From Caballeronia sp. SL2Y3 (GTDB taxonomy: Bacteria; Pseudomonadota; Gammaproteobacteria; Burkholderiales; Burkholderiaceae): a DNA stretch of 64,000 bases. Both the position numbers and the translations under genes were made by a program. Numbering within the stretch: position 1 is the first letter of the stretch; every line of letters begins with the position of its first letter. Shown piece after piece: positions 40,339 to 48,850 of this stretch. The notes below the pieces were generated by a model. That model did not search any database. It worked only from the letters and a program-made list of their open reading frames with translations, and had not been told where the DNA came from. The DNA lies in the NCBI RefSeq assembly GCF_022879575.1, contig NZ_CP084262.1, positions 1 to 64,000 on the forward strand, written 5' to 3'.

Positions 40339-41040
40339 GTGCAAGCCCCCACGCGCACGGCGATCAGCGGGCCGGCGCTCGTGCGCCTGCTCGCGCGTTT
40401 CGCCGATCTCGATGTTCACGCACCCGGTTCCTCGCTGTCGGACCGTCTGAGCCAGTGGCTCGGCTGGACCGACGCGATCGCGCTGTCCACCGCGCTCGGC
40501 GGCGATCCGCCGGCCATTCCCGGCGTGCGATCCGCATTCGACGGCGAAGAACAAGCCTGCGCGCGCGTGCGTGCGTCGCTGACGAGCGCCATCGTCGGCG
40601 ACAAGGGTAACGCTCCGGGCGCTCACCGGCGACGCGCGCCGGTGCAGGCACCGCCTCCTGACCTGGCCGTGGAGTACGCCGTCTATCGACAGCGGTATCT
40701 GTCGCTGCAACAGGCGATGGAAGCCGAGATCGGCTCGCTGCGCGCCCGCGTGCGCGCGACGCTCGCGGCGAAGTCGACGCGCATGGCGCGTCTTGCCGTC
40801 GTCGATGCCGTGATGGAACAGGCGCTCGCCGCACGCGAACGCACGCTCTTGGCGCAAGCGCCGGCGCTCCTCGGCAAGCATTTCCAGCGCATGCGCAGCG
40901 CGCATCAGGCGTCTTCCGACGACGCATCCGCATGGCTCGGCGTCTTCGAACAGGACATGCAAAGCGTCCTGCGCGCCGAACTGCACGTACGTTTCCAACC
41001 GGTCGATGGTTTGCTCGCGGCATGTCAAACCGCTCACTGA
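40339..41040 (+). CDS. DUF3348 family protein, first gene of the motor-like block
   Basis: 233 residues from a GTG start; no signal peptide or membrane helix. The N-terminal 70 residues (ALVRLLARFADLDVHAPGSS, LSQWLGWTDAIALSTAL) and the helical Arg/Ala-rich second half (YAVYRQRYLSLQQAMEAEI) are those of the DUF3348 family, which has no known function. It lies immediately upstream of the MotA-like gene (5-base gap) and is probably a cytosolic partner of that complex, perhaps binding its coiled-coil tail. This role is inference from the operon. Confidence 0.8.
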   Translation: MQAPTRTAISGPALVRLLARFADLDVHAPGSSLSDRLSQWLGWTDAIALSTALGGDPPAIPGVRSAFDGEEQACARVRASLTSAIVGDKGNAPGAHRRRAPVQAPPPDLAVEYAVYRQRYLSLQQAMEAEIGSLRARVRATLAAKSTRMARLAVVDAVMEQALAARERTLLAQAPALLGKHFQRMRSAHQASSDDASAWLGVFEQDMQSVLRAELHVRFQPVDGLLAACQTAH

Positions 41041-41045
41041 ACGCT

Positions 41046-43478
41046 ATGCCCCGTTACCTTCTGAATGTAGCTGTCTTTCTCGTGGGCCTCCTGGCCGTCT
41101 GCGGTATAGCCATTGGTTATATCGGCTCGAATGCGCTCGCGCTCGTGGTCACGCTCGTGATCGGCGCGTGCTATCTCGCGGGCGCGTCGGAGTTGCAGCG
41201 CTATCAGCAAACGACGCGCGAACTGGCCACGGCAGTCGGCGCATTGAACGCAACGCCTTCGAGCCTTGCGTCGTGGCTCGAACACGTGCCCGCGAGTCTG
41301 TGCAATGCGGTGCGTTCGCGCGTCGAAGGCGAACGCACGGCGTTGCCCGGTCCCGCGCTCGCGCCGTATCTCGCGGGCTTGCTTGTCTTGCTCGGCATGT
41401 TGGGCACGCTGCTCGGCATGGTCGCGACGCTGCGTGGCACAGGCGCCGCGCTCGAAAGCTCGACCGATCTCGCGGCTATCCGCGCATCGCTGGCCGCGCC
41501 GGTGACGGGCCTCGGCTTCGCGTTCGGCACGTCGATAGCAGGCGTCGCGACCTCCGCGATGCTCGGCTTGCTCTCCACGCTATGCCGTCGCGAACGCCTG
41601 CACGTCGCGCAACTGCTCGACATGAAGACCGCGACGACGTTGCGGCCTTTCACGCAGACGCATCAGCGCGAAGAGACGTTCCGCTTGCTTCAACGTCAGA
41701 CCGAGATCATGCCGAAGCTCGTCGATCGTCTTCACGCGATGATGAGCGCCATCGAACAGCAGAGCGTGGCCGCGAACGAGCGGCAGTTGGCGAATCAGGC
41801 CGCGTTTCATGCGAATACGGAGACGGCGTACCGGCGTCTTGCGACCTCGGTGGAACTGTCGTTGAAGCAAAGCGTGGCCGACAGCGCGCGCGCGGCGAGC
41901 GCCGCATTGCAGCCCGTGATGCAGGCGACGATGGACGGCATCGCACGCGAAACGAAGGCGTTGCACGGCAGTATCGAAGAGGCTGTGGGGCGACAACTCG
42001 ATGGCTTGTCGAACGGCTTCGAGGCTTCCGCGCAGAAGATCGCCGGCATCTGGGATCGCTCGCTGCAAGGGCATCAGGCGTCGAACGAGGCGCTCGTCGA
42101 CAAGATGAATGCGTCGCTGGAACGCTTCGCGCAAGGCTTCGAAGAACGGTCTTCGACGCTGATCGAAGACGTGTCGTCGCGCATGAAGCAGACAGCGGAC
42201 GGACTCGACGCAACGCTTGTCAAACATGAAGAAGCGAGCGCGGCGCTCGTCACGCAGACGGGTGCTTCGCTGGATCGTTTCGCGCAAGCCGTGGACGAGC
42301 GCTCGCAGAATCTGGCCGCCGGCATGGCGACGCACATCAACGGTGTAACGACCGAATTGCATGCTTGCGTCGAGAAGATCGCCGCCGCTTTGAACGAGTC
42401 GGTCGTGAAGCACGAGCAGACGAGCGCGGCGCTCGCCACGCAGACAGGCGTTTCGCTCGATGGCTTCGCGAGCCGTTTCGAGGCACGCGCGAGCGACTTG
42501 CTCGCAGGGATCTCGTCGCGGCTCGAAAGCACATCGGCTGGCATCTCGGACGCCTGGCGCAGCGCGCTTGCCGCGCAACAGCAGGCGGGCGAGCAACTCG
42601 CCGCGCAGCATCGGGGCGCATTGAACGAGGCGACTGAACGCTTCGAAGCCCACTCGGCATCGCTCCTGAAGTCGGTCGATGAAGCCCATGCGAAGCTCGC
42701 CGCAGAACTCGCATCGAACAACGATGCTCGCCTGAACGCGTGGACCGAAGCCCTCGGCGCGGTATCCGTGACCTTGCGCGACGAATGGCAGCAGACGAGC
42801 ACGTTCGTCGAGCGCCGTCAGCAGGAAATCTGCGACACGCTCGCGCGCACGGCGAGCGAGATGTCGGACGCGTCGCGCTCGCATGCGAACGGTCTCATCG
42901 CTGAAATCGAAAAGCTCATGCAGGCTGCATCGCAAGCGCCCAAGGCCGCGGCTGAAGTGGTCGCGGAAATGCGGCAGATGCTCTCCGATTCGATGGTGCG
43001 CGACACCGCCATGCTGGAGGAGCGCAGCCGCCTGCTCGCCACGCTGCACACGCTTCTCGATGCCGTGAATCTCGCGTCAACCGAGCAACGCACGGCCGTC
43101 GATGCGCTCATCTCCACGTCGGCGGATCTGCTCGCGCGCGCAGGCACGCAATTCAGCGACAAGATCGAAAGCGAAGGCGCGAAGATCAGCGCGGTGGCCG
43201 CGCAAGTTACCGGCAGTGCCGCCGAAGTGGCGAGCCTCGGCGAAGCGTTGGGCGCGGCCGTCGAGTCCTTCGGCGCGGCGAACGAGACGCTCGTCACGCA
43301 TTTGCAGCGCATCGAAACGGCGCTCGACAAGACGCTCTCGCGCAGCGACGAGCAGCTTGCTTATTACGTCGCGCAGGCGCGCGAAGTCATCGACCTGAGC
43401 GTGATGTCGCAGAAGCAGATCGTCGAAGACCTGCAACGCATTGCCGGACAGCGTGAGTTGGACGGAGCGCGCGCATGA
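41046..43478 (+). CDS. DUF802 MotA/TolQ/ZorA-like membrane channel subunit with long coiled-coil tail
   Basis: 810 residues. Membrane helices at about 4-25, 28-48, 108-128 and 152-178. The third and fourth (LLVLLGMLGTLLGMVATLRG and APVTGLGFAFGTSIAGVATS) carry the Gly/Thr pattern of MotA/TolQ/ExbB proton channels and especially of ZorA. Residues about 185-810 form a long Ala/Glu/Ser-rich helical tail with DUF802 repeats (KHEEASAALVTQTGASLDRF and kin). A membrane channel carrying a cytoplasmic tail of some 600 residues is the ZorA layout. An alternative start at 41022 would add eight residues. It overlaps the MotB-like gene in ATGA. Confidence 0.82.
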   Translation: MPRYLLNVAVFLVGLLAVCGIAIGYIGSNALALVVTLVIGACYLAGASELQRYQQTTRELATAVGALNATPSSLASWLEHVPASLCNAVRSRVEGERTALPGPALAPYLAGLLVLLGMLGTLLGMVATLRGTGAALESSTDLAAIRASLAAPVTGLGFAFGTSIAGVATSAMLGLLSTLCRRERLHVAQLLDMKTATTLRPFTQTHQREETFRLLQRQTEIMPKLVDRLHAMMSAIEQQSVAANERQLANQAAFHANTETAYRRLATSVELSLKQSVADSARAASAALQPVMQATMDGIARETKALHGSIEEAVGRQLDGLSNGFEASAQKIAGIWDRSLQGHQASNEALVDKMNASLERFAQGFEERSSTLIEDVSSRMKQTADGLDATLVKHEEASAALVTQTGASLDRFAQAVDERSQNLAAGMATHINGVTTELHACVEKIAAALNESVVKHEQTSAALATQTGVSLDGFASRFEARASDLLAGISSRLESTSAGISDAWRSALAAQQQAGEQLAAQHRGALNEATERFEAHSASLLKSVDEAHAKLAAELASNNDARLNAWTEALGAVSVTLRDEWQQTSTFVERRQQEICDTLARTASEMSDASRSHANGLIAEIEKLMQAASQAPKAAAEVVAEMRQMLSDSMVRDTAMLEERSRLLATLHTLLDAVNLASTEQRTAVDALISTSADLLARAGTQFSDKIESEGAKISAVAAQVTGSAAEVASLGEALGAAVESFGAANETLVTHLQRIETALDKTLSRSDEQLAYYVAQAREVIDLSVMSQKQIVEDLQRIAGQRELDGARA
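42069..42720 (+). repeat. Internal DUF802-type repeats in the coiled-coil tail
   Basis: Four diverged units of about 50-62 residues start near 42069, 42222, 42409 and 42573. The second and third share KHE(E/Q)(A/T)SAAL(V/A)TQTG(A/V)SLD. Each has a short ERFEARS-like segment about 15 residues later. They suggest growth of the tail by duplication. Confidence 0.6.
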
Positions 43479-44122
43479 ACGAAGAACTCGATGGCGGCAT
43501 CGAGAGCGCCGCGCCCATCTGGGCCGCTTTCGCGGACCTGATGTCGGTGCTTCTCGGCGCGTTCGTGCTGATACTCGTCGCAGTCATCGGCGTGCAGTTG
43601 CAGCTTTCGACGAAGCTCGAACAGGCCGTAAAGGAACGGCAACAGGAAGCGCAGCGGCGCAAGACGCTGGAACAGGCGCTCGCCGGACCGCTCGCGTCCG
43701 GGCGCGTGACGCTCGTGAACGGGCGCATCGGGATCAGCGGGAACGTGTTGTTCGCGCTCAATTCGGACCAGCTGCAACCGCAGGGGCGTGATGTGCTCAA
43801 GAGCCTCGCTGGCCCGCTGTCCGCGTATCTCGGCACGCACGATCAAGTCTTGATGGTGAGCGGTTTCGCCGACGACCAGCAGGTTCGCGAAGGCAATCGC
43901 CGGTTCGCGGATAACTGGGAGCTGTCGGCCAAGCGCGCGCTGACCGTGACGCGCGCTTTGATCGATGCAGGCGTTGCGCCGTCATCGGTATTCGCGGCGG
44001 CCTTCGGCTCGGAGCAGCCCGTCAGTTCCAATGCCGACGATGAAGGCCGCGCGAAGAACCGCCGCGTCGAGATATCCGCTGTGCCGCGTCCGACGAACTC
44101 GCTGGTGAAGCCTCGTGGATGA
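43475..44122 (+). CDS. MotB/ZorB-like OmpA-domain stator protein
   Basis: 215 residues. Residues 14-42 (PIWAAFADLMSVLLGAF and on) form a single membrane helix with Asp21 at the position of the proton-binding Asp of MotB/ExbD/TolR. After a helical linker (VKERQQEAQRRKTLEQAL) comes an OmpA peptidoglycan-binding domain with NWELSAKRALTVTRALID and GRAKNRRVEIS. Together with the DUF802 protein it should build an ion-driven 5:2 motor in the inner membrane anchored to the cell wall. Start overlaps the DUF802 stop; its end overlaps DUF2894 by eight bases. Confidence 0.88.
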   Translation: MNEELDGGIESAAPIWAAFADLMSVLLGAFVLILVAVIGVQLQLSTKLEQAVKERQQEAQRRKTLEQALAGPLASGRVTLVNGRIGISGNVLFALNSDQLQPQGRDVLKSLAGPLSAYLGTHDQVLMVSGFADDQQVREGNRRFADNWELSAKRALTVTRALIDAGVAPSSVFAAAFGSEQPVSSNADDEGRAKNRRVEISAVPRPTNSLVKPRG

Positions 44123-44696
44123 CGGCATGAATGCCCGCGCGATGCTCGACGCATGGCGCGCGCGCGGCGAGCATCGCATCAATCCCGTGCGTTATCGCTT
44201 CATCGAGGCGCTGGCGCGGCGGGCCACGACGCATGAAGGCGAGGCGAGACGCATCATCGACGCGCGCCTGTCATCGCTCTTGAACGACTACGCGGATACG
44301 GTCGCGCAGTCAGTCGCCCGCCAAGCCGTTGCAGCGCATGCGCCGAAAGGACCGCTTGCCGTGTTGCTCGACGACATGGCGCGGCACGCGGCCACGCATC
44401 CGTCGCATGAAGAACTGCTGGAGTATTTGCGGGGCGTCTGGTCGAAAGTCAGCGCCGAGCGGCAGTTGCGGGAGTCGCAGCAGAAGGTGCCGAAGAACGC
44501 CGGTCCGCTCAATTCAAGCAGCCTCGTGCATCGTTCGCTTGCATTGATGCGTGAGGCTTCGCCGGAATACTTGCAGCATTTCCTCGCGTACGTCGACACG
44601 CTTTCATGGATGGAAGAGATGACAGGCGCGAACGCGCCTGCCGGAAAAGAAGCGCCGCGCGCGAGAAAGCCTGCGCGCGGCCGCAGTGCGCCCTAG
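44115..44696 (+). CDS. DUF2894 family protein, last gene of the motor-like block
   Basis: 193 residues from GTG at 44115, or from ATG at 44127 (MNARAMLDAW). Soluble and helical; the first 35 residues (LDAWRARGEHRINPVRYRFI) and the late segment HRSLALMREASPEYLQHFLAYVDTLSWME mark DUF2894, function unknown. It closes the four-gene operon by overlap with the MotB-like gene. Cytosolic, with a basic, disordered C-terminus (RARKPARGRS). Its TAG stop shares the bases CTAG with the converging transketolase stop. Confidence 0.8.
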   Translation: MDDGMNARAMLDAWRARGEHRINPVRYRFIEALARRATTHEGEARRIIDARLSSLLNDYADTVAQSVARQAVAAHAPKGPLAVLLDDMARHAATHPSHEELLEYLRGVWSKVSAERQLRESQQKVPKNAGPLNSSSLVHRSLALMREASPEYLQHFLAYVDTLSWMEEMTGANAPAGKEAPRARKPARGRSAP

Positions 44697-45691
44697 CCGA
44701 GCCAGCCCTTGATGGTGCTCGCCATCACGTTCGTGGAGATGCCGTAGCGGTCGTGAAGGGTAGGCAAGGCGCCCGCATCGAGGAACGCATCGGGCAGCGC
44801 GATTTGCCGGAATGCAGGCGTCACGCCGGCGCTCAGCAGTGCGCACGCCACCGCTTCGCCCAGACCGCCGATCACCGTATGATTCTCCGCGACCACGACA
44901 AGCCGGCCCGAGCGCCGCGCTTCGCGAATGATCGTTTCGGTGTCGAGCGGCTTGATCGTCGGCACATGAAGAACGGCCACGTCGACGTTATCCGCTTCCA
45001 GCGCCTTCGCGGTTTCGAGCGCGCGCATCGTTAGTATCCCTGATGAAATGACGAGTACGTCGGAGCCGTCGCGCAGCATCTTCGCCTTGCCGAGTTCGAA
45101 GCGATAGCCATATTCGTCGAGCACGGCGGGCACGTTGCCGCGCAAGAGGCGAGCATAGACCGGCCCCTTGTGTGCGGCGATGGCCGGCACCATCTGCTCG
45201 ATGTCGAGCGCATCGCACGGGTCGATAACGGTCATGTTCGGCATCGCGCGCATCAACGCGAGATCTTCGGCTGCCTGATGGCTCGGGCCGTAGCCCGTTG
45301 TGAGACCGGGCAGCGCGGCGACGATCTTCACGTCGAGGTTGTCTTCCGCGATCGTCTGGTGAATGAAGTCATACGCGCGGCGCGTCGCAAAGACCGCATA
45401 CGTCGTGACAAACGGCTGCGCGCCTTCATGTGCGAAGCCGGCGGCCGCGCCCATCAACAACTGCTCGGCCATGCCCATCTGGTAGTAACGCTCCGGGAAT
45501 TCCTTGCCGAAGATATGCAGGTCGGTGTACTTGCCGAGATCGGCCGTCATGCCGATCACGTTCGGCTTCGAGCGCGCCAGTTCGGCGAGCGCATGGCCGA
45601 ACGGCGCGGAACGTGTGACTTGTCCCTCGCTTGCGATCGAGGCGATCATCGCGGAGGTCTTCAAACGCGGCTTCTTTTCGATGGTGCTCAT
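44693..45691 (-). CDS. Transketolase-like protein, C-terminal subunit
   Basis: 332 residues, AGGAG before the ATG. Contains the pyrimidine-binding domain (GMTADLGKYTD, RYYQMGMAEQLLMGAAAGFA) with the catalytic Glu, then the transketolase C domain (RLVVVAENHTVIGGLGEAVA). It needs the N-terminal subunit encoded 14 bases upstream to form an active TPP enzyme. Split transketolases of this type serve particular catabolic pathways (for example apulose-4-phosphate or sulfosugars) rather than the pentose phosphate pathway. Sugar here not known. Confidence 0.9.
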   Translation of the reverse strand: MSTIEKKPRLKTSAMIASIASEGQVTRSAPFGHALAELARSKPNVIGMTADLGKYTDLHIFGKEFPERYYQMGMAEQLLMGAAAGFAHEGAQPFVTTYAVFATRRAYDFIHQTIAEDNLDVKIVAALPGLTTGYGPSHQAAEDLALMRAMPNMTVIDPCDALDIEQMVPAIAAHKGPVYARLLRGNVPAVLDEYGYRFELGKAKMLRDGSDVLVISSGILTMRALETAKALEADNVDVAVLHVPTIKPLDTETIIREARRSGRLVVVAENHTVIGGLGEAVACALLSAGVTPAFRQIALPDAFLDAGALPTLHDRYGISTNVMASTIKGWLG

Positions 45692-45705
45692 GCTGTTCTC
45701 CTGGC

Positions 45706-46542
45706 TTACCGGCTCGATTCGAGTGCTTCCAGCGCGAGTTGCCACTCGTGCGCATCGACTCGGATGAAGTGATTCTTCTCGCGCTGTTCGAGGAACGGCA
45801 CGCCGCAGCCCATCTTCGTATCGCATACGATGATGCGCGGCTTCGCTTCGTTCAGATTGCGCGCGTTGTCGAAGGCTTCCTTCACGGCGTCGATATCGTT
45901 GCCGTTCACGCGCTGCACGTACCAGCCGAACGCTTCGAGCTTCGGCACGAGCGGTTCGAACGCCATGATCTGCGTCGACGGGCCATCGGCTTGCTGATTG
46001 TTCACGTCGATCATCGCGATCAGGTTGTCGAGCTTCCAGTGCGCGGCGGACATCAAGCCTTCCCAGATCGCGCCTTCGTCGAGCTCGCCATCGGAGAAGA
46101 GCGTATAGACGAAAGACTTCGAGTTCTTGCGCTTGAGTCCGAGACAGCGGCCCACTGCAATAGTCAGACCCTGGCCGAGCGAGCCGCCCGACATTTCCAT
46201 GCCCGGCGTATAGCTCGCCATGCCGGACATCGGCAGACGGCTGTCGTCGCTGCCATACGTTTCGAGTTCTTCTTGCGGCAGGATGCCGGCTTCGAAGAGG
46301 GCTGCGTACAGCGCAATCGCGTAGTGACCGTTCGACAGCAGGAAGCGGTCGCGCTCTTCCCATTCCGGATCTTCGGGGCGGTAGTTCATCGCGCCGAAGT
46401 AACTCACGGCCAATACATCGGCGATATCCAGCGCCTGACCGATATAGCCCTGGCCCTGCACTTCGCCCATCAAAAGGGCGTTGCGGCGAATGCGATAGGC
46501 GCGCTCGGCGAGCGTCACCTCCTCGATAACGGGACTGCTCAT
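45706..46542 (-). CDS. Transketolase-like protein, N-terminal (TPP-binding) subunit
   Basis: 278 residues from MSSPVIEEVT. The TPP-binding signature runs from SDGELDEGAIWEG to DVNNQQADG, and MSGGSLGQGLTIAVG is the phosphate-binding loop. Length and sequence match split transketolase N subunits. Second of two subunits in an operon with an MFS carrier and an SDR dehydrogenase. Confidence 0.9.
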   Translation of the reverse strand: MSSPVIEEVTLAERAYRIRRNALLMGEVQGQGYIGQALDIADVLAVSYFGAMNYRPEDPEWEERDRFLLSNGHYAIALYAALFEAGILPQEELETYGSDDSRLPMSGMASYTPGMEMSGGSLGQGLTIAVGRCLGLKRKNSKSFVYTLFSDGELDEGAIWEGLMSAAHWKLDNLIAMIDVNNQQADGPSTQIMAFEPLVPKLEAFGWYVQRVNGNDIDAVKEAFDNARNLNEAKPRIIVCDTKMGCGVPFLEQREKNHFIRVDAHEWQLALEALESSR

Positions 46543-46574
46543 GTTCGTCTCCTTGAAATGATAGATAGGAATGC

Positions 46575-47903
46575 TTATCGATTCACCGTCTTCGCAGGCA
46601 CGAGGAAAACCAGCGCCGCGCCGACGACGACCGCAGCCGAGATAAAGATCAGGCCAGCCGTGGACTTGCCCGTGAGATCGTTGAGCCAGCCGACGATGGC
46701 GGGCGAGAAGAAGCCCGCGAGATTGGCGAAGCAGTTGACCGCCGCGATGCCCGCCGCCGCCGACATTCCGCCGAGCACGGCAGTAGGCAGCGACCAGAAC
46801 TGCGACGACGAAGCGAGAATGCCCGCAGCGGCGACGCTCACACAGACGATCGACGCGCCCACGCTGCCGAGCATCGGCAAGGTGGCGAAGCCGGCGGCGG
46901 CGACAAGCATCGGAATCGCGAGATGCAGACGGCGTTCGCGGTGCTTGTCGGCACTCGCCCCGATCAGCGGCAGCGCGACGATGGCGCACAGATACGGGAT
47001 CGCGGTGAAGATGCCGACCCACAGCGGGTCCGCCACGCCAGCGCGACGCACGATAGTCGGCAGCCAGAACGTGAGGCCATACTGACCCAGCACGACGCAG
47101 AAGTAGATCGCGGCCATGAGCCACAGACGCCGGTCGCCGATGAACGAGCGGATCGACACGTGTTCCAGCTTTTGCGCGTTGTCCTTCTCGACATTGCGGG
47201 CGAGGAGCGTTTTTTCCGCATCCGTGAGCCACTTCGCGCTGGCAATGCCATTGTCGAGATAGAAGAGAATCACGACGCCGAGCACGAGCGATGGCAACGC
47301 TTCAAGGATGAAGAGCCACTTCCATCCCGCGAGCCCGTGCGCGCCTTGCAGCGCATGCATGATGTAACCGGAAAGCGGCCCGCCGATGATGCCCGCGAGC
47401 GGGATCGCCATGAAGAACAGCGACAATGCTTTCGCTCGGCGCGCGGCGGGGAACCAGTAAGTCAGATACAGAATGACGCCCGGTGCAAAGCCTGCCTCGG
47501 CCACGCCGAGTAGAAAGCGCAGGACATAGAACAGGGTCGGCGACTTCACGAACACGAAGCTCGCCGAGATCACGGCCCACGTCAGCATGATGCGGGCGAG
47601 CCAGTTGCGCGCGCCCACCCTGTGCAGTATCACGTTGCTCGGCACTTCGAAAAGAAAATAGCCGAGAAAGAAAATGCCTGCGCCGACGCCATAGATGGTT
47701 TCGGAAAAGCGCAAGTCATTGAGCATTTGCAGCTTCGCAAAGCCGACGTTGACGCGATCCAGATACGCGCCGAGATAGCACAGCATCAGGAACGGTATGA
47801 GACGGCGTCCGACCTTCGCATACGTCTTTGCTTCGAAAGTGGCGGTGTCGGCCGACGACGAGATATCCGCTGCGAGCGGCGGCGCGGTAAAGCGAGGTTT
47901 CAT
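46575..47903 (-). CDS. MFS transporter, anion:cation symporter (ACS) family
   Basis: 442 residues, 12 membrane helices, with the ACS-family features LIPFLMLCYLGAYLDRVNVGFAK (helix 1) and PGVILYLTYWFPAARRAKA (loop 4-5). Members take up organic acids and sugar acids such as glucarate, tartrate or threonate. Here it probably imports the substrate of the SDR/transketolase pathway encoded around it. Confidence 0.92.
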   Translation of the reverse strand: MKPRFTAPPLAADISSSADTATFEAKTYAKVGRRLIPFLMLCYLGAYLDRVNVGFAKLQMLNDLRFSETIYGVGAGIFFLGYFLFEVPSNVILHRVGARNWLARIMLTWAVISASFVFVKSPTLFYVLRFLLGVAEAGFAPGVILYLTYWFPAARRAKALSLFFMAIPLAGIIGGPLSGYIMHALQGAHGLAGWKWLFILEALPSLVLGVVILFYLDNGIASAKWLTDAEKTLLARNVEKDNAQKLEHVSIRSFIGDRRLWLMAAIYFCVVLGQYGLTFWLPTIVRRAGVADPLWVGIFTAIPYLCAIVALPLIGASADKHRERRLHLAIPMLVAAAGFATLPMLGSVGASIVCVSVAAAGILASSSQFWSLPTAVLGGMSAAAGIAAVNCFANLAGFFSPAIVGWLNDLTGKSTAGLIFISAAVVVGAALVFLVPAKTVNR

Positions 47904-47987
47904 GTTTGTCTCCTGCCATGACTCGTTACGCCCCGGTTAGTCCGGGTGCGTTGAATGCGCCCGCGCGTGAGGCGGGCGCACGCGACA

Positions 47988-48737
47988 TCAATGAATCAAC
48001 ATGCCTCCGTTGACGTCCAGCGTGACGCCCGTGAGATAGCTCGACAGATCGCTCGCGAGAAAGAGGCAGGCATTCGCGATGTCGGCTGCATCGCCCAGAC
48101 GGCCGAGCGGAATGCCTTTGATAATGTCCGCGCGCATCTCGGGCGTGAGCTTGTCGCCGGTGATGTCCGTCTGAATGAGGCCCGGCGTGATGGAATTCAC
48201 GCGAATGCGATCGGCGCCGAATTCGCGCGCCATGGCACGCGCGAGGCCGAGAACGCCGGCCTTGGCTGCGCTGTAATGCGGGCCGCCGAAGATGCCGCCG
48301 CCGCGCTGCGCCGATACCGACGACATGCACACGATGCTGCCGCTCTGCTGCTTTTTCATCTGCCCGATGACTGCTTGCGACATGTAGAGCGTGCCGCGCA
48401 GATTGACGTCGATCACGGCGTCGAAATTCGCCGCGCTGATTTCGAGCGTCTTGATGGGTTGCGTGATGCCGGCGTTATTGATGAGCGCGTCGATGCGGCC
48501 GTATTTTTCGATGGCCGCGTTGGCGGCGGCGACGCATGCGTCCTTGTCGGTGACGTCGCATGCGAGGCCCAGGTGTTCTTCGCCGATATCGCGTGCGGCG
48601 CTTTGCGCGTCCGCTTCGCGCAGGTCCAGAATGACGACGCGCGCGCCTTGCGCCGCGAGCGCCTTTGCCGTCGCCTTGCCGATGCCACGCGTCGAAGCCG
48701 CGCCGGTCACGATCACTACACGATTGTCGAGCAACAT
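47988..48737 (-). CDS. SDR-family dehydrogenase
   Basis: 249 residues. The ATG at 48737 (MLLDNRVV) is preferred because GGAG lies six bases before it, inside the earlier ATG at 48749. Classical SDR: TGAASTRGIGKAT, NNAGIT, active site YSAAK with Ser in SSVSAQRGG, and a C-terminal GG. It opens the MFS-split transketolase operon and should oxidise the imported polyol or sugar to the ketose or oxo-acid used next. Confidence 0.9.
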   Translation of the reverse strand: MLLDNRVVIVTGAASTRGIGKATAKALAAQGARVVILDLREADAQSAARDIGEEHLGLACDVTDKDACVAAANAAIEKYGRIDALINNAGITQPIKTLEISAANFDAVIDVNLRGTLYMSQAVIGQMKKQQSGSIVCMSSVSAQRGGGIFGGPHYSAAKAGVLGLARAMAREFGADRIRVNSITPGLIQTDITGDKLTPEMRADIIKGIPLGRLGDAADIANACLFLASDLSSYLTGVTLDVNGGMLIH

Positions 48738-48850
48738 TGCTGTCTCCATGGTTTGTTCGGTGTGGAGGCAGTTTCGTCGCGTTCGACGCAGCGATCAACG
48801 CGGTTCGGTTCAACTAAAGCTGAGAAATTTTCAGGTATTGCCGGCTCGGG

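Noticed and set aside
39154..41037. 627-codon minus-strand open frame, His/Arg/Glu-rich
   Set aside because: It is antisense to araH and DUF3348, which have clear domains; composition is that of GC-rich shadow frames.
41580..43049. 489-codon minus-strand open frame
   Set aside because: Antisense to the DUF802 tail; Arg/Cys/His-rich with no domain or ribosome site.
40339..44696. Full Zorya defence system
   Set aside because: No ZorC, ZorD (helicase) or ZorE (HNH) gene is present within or beside the block, so only the motor part resembles Zorya.
47364..47369. Another GTAACC hexamer, considered as a SigF -35
   Set aside because: Inside the MFS gene and without CGAA after 16 bases.
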